Of a stretch of 64,000 bases of DNA, positions 18,652 to 26,433 are shown piece after piece. The DNA is taken from positions 4,916,501-4,980,500 of the forward strand of contig NZ_CP132203.1 in NCBI RefSeq assembly GCF_030719035.1, written 5' to 3'. A program made the position numbers and the translations under genes. Numbering within the stretch: the stretch's first letter is position 1; every line of letters starts with the position of its first letter. A model generated the notes under the pieces. The model was given only the letters and a program-made list of their open reading frames with translations. It had not been told where the DNA came from and searched no databases. Source of the stretch: Hahella sp. HNIBRBA332. GTDB lineage: Bacteria > Pseudomonadota > Gammaproteobacteria > Pseudomonadales > Oleiphilaceae.

Positions 18652-21008
18652 AGACTCCCTCTCCCGACAAACTGTCCTACAAACTCAGCGTGCGGGAAGC
18701 GGCGCATTTCCTTGCGCAACTGGGCGACCTTGATCACCAGGATCGGGACACCGCCAGCGCCCGCGAAGGGCAACTTGCGCACAAGCAGGTGCAGGAAGGC
18801 TGGCCAGCGGATTATGTGAGCGAGGCCCCGGTAAAGATCACGCTCTCTGAAGCGGATTTTCAACTACAACTGCAGGGGCGCATAGACGGCCTCCGTATTG
18901 CTGACGACCATGTATTGTTCGAGGAAATCAAAACGCTACGCCAGGACCCACAACGTATCCCCCTTGGACTGGCGGAAAGACACCGATTGCAACTGCTTTT
19001 GTATGCGCTGATGTGGCGACGGGAACAGACGACGCCGTCTGCTTCGCCAATCAGGCTGCGCCTGAACTATGTGCGCGTTCCAGACATGGAGCAGACACAA
19101 TTCGATAGCGAAATGTCCTGCGAAGAGTCGCAACAAGAGAGCGACGCGCTGTTCCAGCGTCTGCAAGACTGGTATCGGCGTCTGACGCAGCATCGTCTTG
19201 AACGTAACAGTCTGCTGCGCGATCTCGACTTTCCTTATAGCGGATTCCGCCCGGGCCAGCGGGAATTGGCGCGCCAGACCTATCTCAGCCTACGCGACGC
19301 CAGTCAGGCGCTGATAGAAGCGCCCACCGGCAGCGGCAAATCGCTGGCGACGCTGTTTCCGGCGCTGAAAGCCATGGGCGAAGGTCATCTGGATCAAGTG
19401 ATGCTGATCACCGCCAAGACCTCGTCTCAGGAGGCCGCTCTGAAAGCGTTGCGGGACATGCGCTTACACACGAGTTCTTTGCGCACGCTGCACCTGCATG
19501 CGCGCGAGCGCATCTGCGGCGGAGATTCCGTCTGTGACCCTCTGGACTGTCCGCGCCGCAGAGACTTCTATCAACGTCTGCCGGAAGCGCGGGAAGAGGC
19601 GCTGGCGGCGGCATGGCTGGATGGCGAACGCTTGCGCGAGATTGCCCTGAAATACGACCTCTGCCCTCACGGTTTGCAGGGCGAGCTGGCGCCCTGGGTG
19701 GATGTCCTTATCGGGGACTATAACTATGCGTTTTCTCCCCAGGTCAGATCAGACAGCCTTTTCGCCCGCAACCGTATCGGTCTGCTGGCGGATGAAGCGC
19801 ACAATCTTCCTGATCGGGCGCGGGATCTGTTCTCTGCGGAACTGTCCGAGATTCCCTTCACTCGCATTGGACGCCAGTGCAAGGCGTTAAGGAAAGACGC
19901 CACCGCCGTCGCCAAAGCAATCAGGCAAATGCATATCACTACAGAGCAGGCGCCGGGAAAAGGCCAACAGGCGCTGGAGGCGCGTCTGCAGGATTTTTGC
20001 TCCGTGGCGGAACAATGGTTGATGTCGCCCCAGGATTTACTGGCGTCAACAGATACGGAACTGAACCGACAAGTGCAGGAGGCGATTTTTACTGCGCAGG
20101 GCTGGATACGTCTGTCCCCCAGCATCGGCGACGATTTCGCCTGTTTCGAACGCGACTGGGAGCAACAGCGCGTCCTGAGTTTACGCTGCCTGTCTCCCGC
20201 CCGCTTGCTGCGTCCGATGCTGCAGGCCTGCCATGGCGTCACCCTGTTTTCCGCGACACTGACGCCGCCGTACTACTACCAGAGCGTACTGGGCTTGGAC
20301 GAAAATCCTCAGCTTTTGCGCAGCTTGTCGCCTTTTCCGCCGGAGCATTTGGGGGTGTTTATTGCGCCCTATTTAAACTTCCGACTGCGCAGTAGAGACG
20401 CACAGCTGGACGCAGTGTGCGCGCTGATCCAACAGACTATCGCCTCCCGCCCAGGTAATTACTGGGTGTTCACGCCCGCATTCAGTTACATGGAACAGCT
20501 CACCGAACGCTTCGCCAATCTGTATCCAGAGATAGAGTTTGCGCAGCAGACCCGGCAGGCCAGCCAGGAAGATCAGCAGCGTTTTCTCACCCGCTTCCGC
20601 AAGGCCCGCGACTTATTGGGTTTCACCGTTATTGGCGGCGTTTATGGAGAAAGTATTGATATGGTCGGAGACAGCTTGGTGGGTTGTATTATTCTGGGGC
20701 CCGGCCTCCCGCAGATCAGCCCGGTTAACGAGCAGATCTGCGCCTATTTTGAGCGCCAGGGCATGGATGGCTTCGCCTACGCTTACCAATTGCCGGGCTG
20801 GCAAAAGGTAGTGCAGGCCGCAGGACGGGTAATCCGGACGGAGTCCGACAAAGGCGTCGTGATCCTGGTGGACGACCGTTTCACCAAACCGCCCTATCCA
20901 GCATTAGCCCCACAACATTGGCGTCCACAGCTCGTCAGAACCAGTCAGCACCTGCAAACTGGCCTTACTCAATTCTGGTCGCAAGACCCAATATCTGATG
21001 ACCATTGA
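18642..21008 (+). CDS. DinG/Rad3-type Fe-S DNA helicase with N-terminal RecB/Cas4-like nuclease signature
   Basis: This 788-residue superfamily 2 helicase has Walker A EAPTGSGKS (about residue 228), DEAH in LLADEAHNLPD, and FSATL and the C-terminal motif VVQAAGRVIR. Four cysteines (CGGDSVCDPLDC, then LCPHG) between motifs I and II fit an Fe-S cluster as in DinG, XPD and Rad3. The first about 190 residues are separate: GRIDGL, then FEEIKT and HRLQLLLYALMW. That is the D...ExK...QxxxY order of RecB/Cas4-type nucleases. The start is TTG at 18642, inside the FAN1 gene, which places the start 10 bases before the nuclease stop. The pairing suggests a joint role at damaged forks or crosslinks. Confidence 0.9.
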   Translation: MAIKTPSPDKLSYKLSVREAAHFLAQLGDLDHQDRDTASAREGQLAHKQVQEGWPADYVSEAPVKITLSEADFQLQLQGRIDGLRIADDHVLFEEIKTLRQDPQRIPLGLAERHRLQLLLYALMWRREQTTPSASPIRLRLNYVRVPDMEQTQFDSEMSCEESQQESDALFQRLQDWYRRLTQHRLERNSLLRDLDFPYSGFRPGQRELARQTYLSLRDASQALIEAPTGSGKSLATLFPALKAMGEGHLDQVMLITAKTSSQEAALKALRDMRLHTSSLRTLHLHARERICGGDSVCDPLDCPRRRDFYQRLPEAREEALAAAWLDGERLREIALKYDLCPHGLQGELAPWVDVLIGDYNYAFSPQVRSDSLFARNRIGLLADEAHNLPDRARDLFSAELSEIPFTRIGRQCKALRKDATAVAKAIRQMHITTEQAPGKGQQALEARLQDFCSVAEQWLMSPQDLLASTDTELNRQVQEAIFTAQGWIRLSPSIGDDFACFERDWEQQRVLSLRCLSPARLLRPMLQACHGVTLFSATLTPPYYYQSVLGLDENPQLLRSLSPFPPEHLGVFIAPYLNFRLRSRDAQLDAVCALIQQTIASRPGNYWVFTPAFSYMEQLTERFANLYPEIEFAQQTRQASQEDQQRFLTRFRKARDLLGFTVIGGVYGESIDMVGDSLVGCIILGPGLPQISPVNEQICAYFERQGMDGFAYAYQLPGWQKVVQAAGRVIRTESDKGVVILVDDRFTKPPYPALAPQHWRPQLVRTSQHLQTGLTQFWSQDPISDDH

Positions 21009-21037
21009 GCGACTATACGACGCTTTAAACTCAGGGA

Positions 21038-21062
21038 TAAAAAAAGGCCCCGAGCAGGGGCC
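21038..21062 (-). terminator. Minus-strand rho-independent terminator
   Basis: Read on the minus strand, GGCCCC-TGCTC-GGGGCC is followed by seven T. On the plus strand there is no T tract, so it is not a good terminator for the helicase gene. No minus-strand coding gene lies upstream, which points to an unannotated short transcript. Confidence 0.65.
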
Positions 21063-21200
21063 GAGTAGCGTTCAAGAAAACATCATTCGAGAGGTTCGAA
21101 CCGCTGGTCTGATGAGGCAGACTGCGCATTCGCTGTGTCTTCCTAAGTGTAGGCAAAGTTGTGCAGTCCGCCAGGAAAAATAACAACTTCTCAACAAAAT
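21038..21200 (-). ncRNA. Candidate small RNA ending at the minus-strand terminator
   Basis: The 256-base gap between the helicase gene and the next gene has a strong minus-strand terminator but no minus-strand gene. Upstream of the terminator on that strand are short self-complementary segments: GTCTG...CAGAC around 21100-21115 and GGTTCGAACC around 21093-21102. A TACACT -10-like element is near 21150. The 5' end is not determined from sequence and is approximate. It resembles no RNA family I recognise. Confidence 0.3.
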
Positions 21201-21264
21201 AAGGATAATACGGCGTCGTCATCCGGCAGCGCGTTAGATTTGAGCCATCCGATTACACCAACCT

Positions 21265-21882
21265 ATGCGAGCAATAAACTTGAATTTCCGCAAAATCATC
21301 CGCTTCCTGACTCTATTGACGCTGGCGTTGACTATCAATGCATGCGCCAACAAACCACCTGCGCAGAAGCCTAAATTAAGAAAAGAAACTTCTGGCATGA
21401 GAAAAGTATCCTTTTGGTTACACGTTGTTCTGGCGCTTATCTTTACTCATCTACTCTCCGCCTGTGACACGTCGAATGCGTTTATAAGTCATATCCAGGA
21501 GAGCAATGGCGACTTTAGTATTTGCGAGCTCGCACTGCCTGCGGATGGTGGAAGCATGGCCTATTGCATTAATACCGGCAGCGAAAAATTGTGGGTGACT
21601 TTCGACAAGGCGCTTGAGTCAGAACATCCTTGCACCTTTATCGTGGGCCAAATTGAGGGAAATACTCAAAGAGTCAAGCAGGACTCCAATCAAGAAAAGG
21701 TATTAATTAATTCCTTCTCCAAGTGGCTGACCAACAACGCCAGCAAAGAATCCATCGACGCTTTTAGCAAGCAGTCACTGGCCGATTTTCATAACGAGGA
21801 AGCAGTGCATGCATACGTGGTCTGGCATATGCTACAAAGTGTAAAAGAAAGAGAAAACAGCGCATATTGCTCAACGATGTAA
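21265..21882 (+). CDS. Probable lipoprotein with two tandem lipobox signal peptides
   Basis: The 205-residue frame contains two complete lipoprotein signals in series. The first is residues 1-27, ending LALTINAC; the second begins at Met45 (base 21397) and ends THLLSACDT. The mature domain (about 65-205) is soluble, has several Cys, and was not recognised. If translation begins at 21397 a 161-residue lipoprotein results, and the first part would be an upstream remnant or small lipoprotein fused in frame. Neither start has a strong ribosome-binding site. Base composition is lower in GC than in neighbouring genes. An outer-membrane or periplasmic location is likely. Confidence 0.6.
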   Translation: MRAINLNFRKIIRFLTLLTLALTINACANKPPAQKPKLRKETSGMRKVSFWLHVVLALIFTHLLSACDTSNAFISHIQESNGDFSICELALPADGGSMAYCINTGSEKLWVTFDKALESEHPCTFIVGQIEGNTQRVKQDSNQEKVLINSFSKWLTNNASKESIDAFSKQSLADFHNEEAVHAYVVWHMLQSVKERENSAYCSTM

Positions 21883-22025
21883 TAGCTCCGCGCCTTAAAC
21901 CAATAAGTTCCTTTCCGTTATTTCCAATACAATCCCGCCGACTCTAAACTAGCCATACCGGGCATGGACTATAAACGCCCGGGCAGGATGCCTTTATCAC
22001 TTCAGGATTATGATGGAGGGACACC

Positions 22026-22736
22026 ATGACATTTCTTCGCTGTATTTCTAGCGCACTTTTGCTTGCGATTTCCAATGCATTCGCTGATCCCATTCAGGAC
22101 AGCGTTTCCAACCACTACAAAGCAGGCTGGTATCCAAACGTCTATGAAAACGAGGGACCTTTAACCTGTCCGAAAACCTGCCGGGCCTGGACGGGATGGC
22201 GGGCGGAAGGTGAGCAGGCTCCGTATGACGGCATAAAACGCACCTACGTGTGCAAATCCAACAACCTCGACACCATTCCTTCACCGGCGGACAGAGACGC
22301 CTGGCTCTACGGCAATCAGTTTGACGACAAAACGGCCTGCTTCATGGGAACGCCCAATGAAAAGACTGTAGTCAGCGAACGCTATTACTGCCTCTGCGTC
22401 AGCAATTGCAGTGGTCCGGATTTGGTGATTCGTACGGTATACGACCCTGTATGGGATTCTACGACCGGCGAGTCCGTCATAAAAATTGTCGTCACGAATG
22501 TGGGCGTCAGCATGTCTGCGGCAACGGACGCACGCGTCTACGACCCCGGTACGGGCGCGTCTGACGTCCAACCCGTCGCTGCATTGGCGCCGGGAGCGTC
22601 CGCCGGCGTTAAGTTCCGGCTTGGCTATTGGGTATTCGATCCTGACGCCGAGCTGCACTTCATGGTGGACTATTCCCACAAAGTGGACGAGTGCGACGAA
22701 AACAACAATACCGCTATCTATAAAAAGCCGGGATAG
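22026..22736 (+). CDS. Secreted Cys-rich protein with C-terminal CARDB-like domain
   Basis: This is a 236-residue exported protein. The signal peptide (LRCISSALLLAISNAFA) is followed by a domain of about 110 residues with many Cys and Trp (LTCPKTCRAWTGWRAEGEQ, YYCLCVSNC), likely disulphide-bonded. The C-terminal about 100 residues (DLVIRTVYDP..., VTNVGVSMSAAT, and DECDENNNTAIY) match the CARDB adhesion/Ig-like family, including the acidic calcium-type ending. GGAGG at 22016-22020 is a good ribosome-binding site. The function is unknown; extracellular binding is the best guess. Confidence 0.75.
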   Translation: MTFLRCISSALLLAISNAFADPIQDSVSNHYKAGWYPNVYENEGPLTCPKTCRAWTGWRAEGEQAPYDGIKRTYVCKSNNLDTIPSPADRDAWLYGNQFDDKTACFMGTPNEKTVVSERYYCLCVSNCSGPDLVIRTVYDPVWDSTTGESVIKIVVTNVGVSMSAATDARVYDPGTGASDVQPVAALAPGASAGVKFRLGYWVFDPDAELHFMVDYSHKVDECDENNNTAIYKKPG

Positions 22737-22805
22737 TAATAACCGCGCAGGAGGCAGGCTAACGGCGCTCTTCTGGGCGTCGTTCCCTCCCAAGAATAGA
22801 AAGTG

Positions 22806-23123
22806 TTACAGCCAAAACCGCCATAAAGCGAAAAGCCCCATGCCTGCGGCGATAGTCGCCAGCAGATTTCGGGTGAGCGCGGCGACAATAACCGCCACTA
22901 CCGCAGCGACCAGATAAGGGTTACGCCAGTCAAGCCAAAGTTCGCCTTTGGGAACTAATACCGCAGGCGCAATAATCGCCGACAGGACCGCCATCGGCGC
23001 ATAGCTCAAAGCTCTCTCCACCCAAGGATTGAGGCGCAGCCGGTCCGCCAGGGCGAACGGCAGATAGCGAATGCCAAAGGTTACCGCCATCATGCCCAAT
23101 AACATGGCCCACTCCATCAGCAA
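22806..23123 (-). CDS. AzlD-family branched-chain amino acid exporter small subunit
   Basis: This is a 105-residue membrane protein with about four hydrophobic segments and the family motif GIRYLPFALADRLRLNPWVERALSYAPMAVL. AzlD works with AzlC to export branched-chain amino acids or analogues. The start overlaps the azlC stop by 7 bases. It is the last gene of a regulator-azlC-azlD operon. Confidence 0.9.
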   Translation of the reverse strand: MLMEWAMLLGMMAVTFGIRYLPFALADRLRLNPWVERALSYAPMAVLSAIIAPAVLVPKGELWLDWRNPYLVAAVVAVIVAALTRNLLATIAAGMGLFALWRFWL

Positions 23124-23854
23124 CCTCCTTCGGCCAGTTCAGACCTGCGGTCTTGCAACGCTACTTCCGCGCCCAAACCGCAGAATATTCCCGTCAACGC
23201 CGCCGCAAACAGCCCCAACTGATGCGGCCAATCACGCCACCATACCGAGCAGACGCCAGCCGCCAACACCGCCGCCAGGCGAGGACGGTTAACTACCTGT
23301 GGCGCCACAATACCGATGAAGGTCACCGCCATGGCCACATCCAGCCCCCAGTTTTCGATATCAGGAACCCATTCACCCAAAGTCAATCCCAACAGAGTGC
23401 AGAGTTGCCAATTGAGGTACATGGATAACGCAGACCCCAGGTAATACCAGTGAAACTGCCCCGTATGCTCGTCCCCCATGCGGCCGGCGACAACGGCGAA
23501 GGTTTCATCCGTCAGCCAAAACGCCATCGGCGCCCGCCAGCGCTGCGGCAAGGTGCGCACCATGGGAATCAGGGTGACGGCGTACAGCAAGTGACGCAGG
23601 TTAACCACAAAGGTAGTCAGAACGATCAACCAAGGGGACGCTCCCGCCGCCAATAAGCCCAGGGAGATAAATTGCGCGGAGCCGGCGAATACAATCAAAG
23701 ACATCGCCAGCGTCGCTTCAAAAGACAGCCCATTCACCGGTCCCAGAGTGCCGAATACGATGCCAAATGGAATAGCGCCGACGATCAAAGGAATCGTGTT
23801 CTGTGCGCCGGCTCGAAACGCCTGTCCGGGCGATTCAAATACGTGAGTCGTCAT
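23117..23854 (-). CDS. AzlC-family branched-chain amino acid exporter large subunit
   Basis: This 245-residue inner-membrane protein matches AzlC/YgaZ: GAIPFGIVFGTLGPVNGLS, VFAGSAQFISLGLLAAGAS, VVNLRHLLYAVTLIPM and FWLTDETFAV. It forms an exporter with the overlapping AzlD. It lies 73 bases after the AraC-type regulator on the same strand, so the regulator probably controls export in response to the exported compound. Confidence 0.92.
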   Translation of the reverse strand: MTTHVFESPGQAFRAGAQNTIPLIVGAIPFGIVFGTLGPVNGLSFEATLAMSLIVFAGSAQFISLGLLAAGASPWLIVLTTFVVNLRHLLYAVTLIPMVRTLPQRWRAPMAFWLTDETFAVVAGRMGDEHTGQFHWYYLGSALSMYLNWQLCTLLGLTLGEWVPDIENWGLDVAMAVTFIGIVAPQVVNRPRLAAVLAAGVCSVWWRDWPHQLGLFAAALTGIFCGLGAEVALQDRRSELAEGGC

Positions 23855-23927
23855 AATAGAACTGCTCTCAGAAAATTATTAGTCGCTCATAGAAAGCGTC
23901 GAGGATGGGCGCTGCGGAGTTGTCAAT

Positions 23928-24818
23928 CTAACAGACTTTCGCAAAACGCCCGGGGGAGACGCCCATAATTCGCTGGAAGTGACGGCTTAAGTGGCTTTGA
24001 TCAGAAAACCCGGTTGCCGCCGCCACATCCGTCAGGCTAAGTCCCATCCGCAGCAACTGTTGCGCGCGGCTTACCCGCACCTGATTCAAATATGCATGCG
24101 GGGGCATGTCCGTCATCCGCGTAAACAGCCGTGTCAGATAGCTGGGGCTCAACCCTGTACAGTCCGTCAGATCCTTTAATGAAACCGCGTCGGCATAGTG
24201 CGCCTGCAGATATTCCTTCACTTTGGCCACCGCCCAGTGCGAACCGCCTTTTTCCAGAAGCTGACGGGGACGCATACGGGCATGCCGTTGCATCAGCTGT
24301 CCCATCATCTGGTAATACAGCGTTTCGCAGTGCAGTGGCTCATCGCCCTGCTCCAAAAGGCAGTGCAGAACCTGCAGCCCTCTGGCCAACTGCGGATCGC
24401 GCACCACCGGCTCCGGAAACCACGGCTCAACGCCGGGGCCGAATATATCCGCGATAACCGGCGCCAGCTCGGCCGGGGTGGGATAAATCGCCCGATAAGA
24501 CCACCCTTCTTCCGTCGCAGTGCGTCCCGTATGCACCTGATCGGAATTGACCAAGACAATACTGCCGACAGGCGCAGTATGCTCAGCGCCATCGCGAAGG
24601 AAATGCTGCGCCCCTTTTTCAATGACCGCCACGCAATAACCCTCGTGCACATGCCGGGGAAAGTGCTGTTTGACGAAGGTGGCTTTCAGAATCTCGACGC
24701 CGCCGAGCGCTTTATCCTGCCAATACTTAGCATGCTCAATCACAAACCGACACTCATGATAAAGGTCATTTAACGATAGATGGGAAGGCCCAATATAGAG
24801 CCAGTCTAGCGGCTTCAT
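23928..24818 (-). CDS. AraC-family regulator linked to azlCD
   Basis: This 296-residue regulator has an N-terminal cupin-type AraC ligand-binding domain (HFPRHVHEGYCVAVIEKGAQHF, VGSIVLVNSDQVHTG) and a C-terminal AraC helix-turn-helix pair (about 195-295). The recognition helices lie in SLKDLTDCTGLSPSYLTRLF and LTDVAAATGFSDQSHLSRHF. It is first in a three-gene unit with azlC and azlD. The arrangement resembles known AraC-azlCD clusters, so the ligand may be an amino acid or a toxic analogue. Confidence 0.88.
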   Translation of the reverse strand: MKPLDWLYIGPSHLSLNDLYHECRFVIEHAKYWQDKALGGVEILKATFVKQHFPRHVHEGYCVAVIEKGAQHFLRDGAEHTAPVGSIVLVNSDQVHTGRTATEEGWSYRAIYPTPAELAPVIADIFGPGVEPWFPEPVVRDPQLARGLQVLHCLLEQGDEPLHCETLYYQMMGQLMQRHARMRPRQLLEKGGSHWAVAKVKEYLQAHYADAVSLKDLTDCTGLSPSYLTRLFTRMTDMPPHAYLNQVRVSRAQQLLRMGLSLTDVAAATGFSDQSHLSRHFQRIMGVSPGRFAKVC

Positions 24819-25017
24819 TAACGGCTGTATTGTACGTTTTTGCTCTTTGCGTTGCGGATAACGCGCGTTAAGGTTCCAAATGAGGCTGTAGATGCGAAGA
24901 GGGGGTTAATTAATTCGAGTTTGGCGGAGCGGACGAACAGGCGCGGGACTGTTGAGAAGCTAAGCGGCTGACAGCCAGGTCGCTGAAACCAGCGCCTGCA
25001 GCCATTCTTAATGAAAA

Positions 25018-25245
25018 TCAGCTCTTCTTTCTTTTTACCTGAGAAGCAGCGACTCCGCCATTCATGACTTCTGCGATCTGGCGCAGTCCCATATTTCTGC
25101 GATATCGGCAGTCCCGTTGTTCATCCGTAGTCGTCCAGATCTGCTCCTCCGCCCATTGCGGCGCATCAGGAACATATATCGGAGCGTAGCGTTTGATGGC
25201 CTCCTCAACCATTTGCTGAGGCGTGGGCTGCTTTTGCTTATCCAT
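25018..25245 (-). CDS. Small hypothetical protein
   Basis: This 75-residue, hydrophilic protein (MDKQKQPTPQQMVEEAIKRY... ending QVKRKKS) was not recognised. It is Gln/Glu-rich at the start and strongly basic at the C-terminus, with no signal peptide or membrane span. An ATG two codons upstream (25251) is also possible. The central part IAEVMNGGVAASQVKRKK is reminiscent of a short helix-turn-helix, but this is not secure. Confidence 0.5.
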   Translation of the reverse strand: MDKQKQPTPQQMVEEAIKRYAPIYVPDAPQWAEEQIWTTTDEQRDCRYRRNMGLRQIAEVMNGGVAASQVKRKKS

Positions 25246-25705
25246 ATGCATTACTACCTGTATCGTTTAAGAAATTCTGATTCGCTTGGGTCGTTTCCAC
25301 CACATCGGTTGCAGCGTTTCGAAACTTGCTGTGATCCCATGGACCGCGCCATAGACTTGCTGGAACACTTATCAAATCCGCCTCCGCAAGCTACACCCAA
25401 ACATGAGTAACTATCTTTTTCTCGAAACCGCCGAGTATAGGACGGGAACCGTTTCCAGGCGATCACCCAAAGGATCTATATTTGTCCTAGTCCAGACCAG
25501 GCCTGGGCTCCCGATAAATGAACATCGTTCAAAATTTTTCCAGAAATCTAACCATTCAGCATGTTTGAAGGAAAGTTCAGGAAAAAGCCCAGATCCCTGA
25601 CACGCCGTCAGGTCGGTTAAAAAGAGCGATAATTGAGCAGTATAGTGACGAAGAGATTTGAAGAAATAGTTGAAAGCCGCGACACATCCTTGTGCCGGAA
25701 ACGTT
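25246..25705. other. 460-base intergenic region without a convincing gene
   Basis: Short open frames exist on both strands, but none has a protein-like composition or ribosome-binding site. No terminator, repeat or operator was recognised. It may hold the promoter of the small minus-strand gene at 25018-25245. Confidence 0.4.
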
Positions 25706-26188
25706 TTACTGAGGAGTAGGACCGCCCTCAGTTTTCAGACGCTCGGCTTCCGCCTTGATCATCTGCTCCAGTTCCTGAATATTCGCCTGCACGCGAGTGG
25801 CGCCCAATTGTGCGCCCTTACTCATTAACTCCGGCATTTTTTGAATGGCTTTCTGGCCGGTTTCGGTCTGATAGAAAGCAATAATCTCATTGAGCTCTTT
25901 TTCAGTGAAAGCATCCGCGTAGATATTTACGAAGTCTCCCTTCAGAGTGTCGTAGCTCATCTGCTTTTTAAAGTACTTCATCATGACATCCCGGAAAGGC
26001 GCCAGATTGGGATTTTGCTGCAACTGAATCGTCATCATTTGCTCGATGGAGTGCTCCATCATGACTTCCATATTCATGACGTCCAACAGTTTGGCGGCGG
26101 CTTTCTTGGCGCCATCATCCGCAGCAAAAGCGGAAGGGCTGAGCAGAACCGCCGTCATGACGCAGGCGACTACAGATTTCAACATCAT
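25706..26188 (-). CDS. Periplasmic DUF2059 protein
   Basis: This 160-residue protein has a signal peptide (VVACVMTAVLLSPSAFAAD) and a C-terminal DUF2059 domain: FTEKELNEIIAFYQTETGQKAIQKMPELM is the diagnostic stretch. The family is exported and all-helical, with no known biochemical role. AAGGAG lies just upstream of two adjacent start codons (26186-26188 and the next codon), so the start is uncertain by one residue. It is a single gene. Confidence 0.9.
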   Translation of the reverse strand: MMLKSVVACVMTAVLLSPSAFAADDGAKKAAAKLLDVMNMEVMMEHSIEQMMTIQLQQNPNLAPFRDVMMKYFKKQMSYDTLKGDFVNIYADAFTEKELNEIIAFYQTETGQKAIQKMPELMSKGAQLGATRVQANIQELEQMIKAEAERLKTEGGPTPQ

Positions 26189-26357
26189 TTTTCTCCTTGG
26201 GAATCAATAGATTTATAGTCAGACGCTGCGGCCATTGTAACGAATCATTCACTCTGACGCCCTGCAATTCACTACAACCTGGGGTTTTCCCCAGGCGCTG
26301 AAGGCGCATCGCCCATACGCCCCAAACCGCCGTCAGATCCCGTCGACAAACATCTTA

Positions 26358-26386
26358 TTGACCCGGTGAGAATAAGCCTTTAGTTT
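26358..26386 (+). promoter_or_regulatory. Possible sigma-70 promoter of lpd
   Basis: TTGACC and TAGTTT are separated by 17 bases, about 50 bases before the dihydrolipoyl dehydrogenase start codon. The spacing is ideal but the -10 match is only partial. Confidence 0.35.
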
Positions 26387-26433
26387 GCCTAGCTGGTAAA
26401 AAATCTAACCTAGAAGACAACTAAGGAGACTAT

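Noticed and set aside
21093..21102. GGTTCGAACC resembling a tRNA T-arm
   Set aside because: No acceptor, D-arm or anticodon arm can be folded around it on either strand.
25254..25466. 70-codon minus-strand frame with six Cys, adjacent to the small protein gene at 25018-25245
   Set aside because: Composition looks random, there is no ribosome-binding site, and no family was recognised; the downstream frame is more protein-like.
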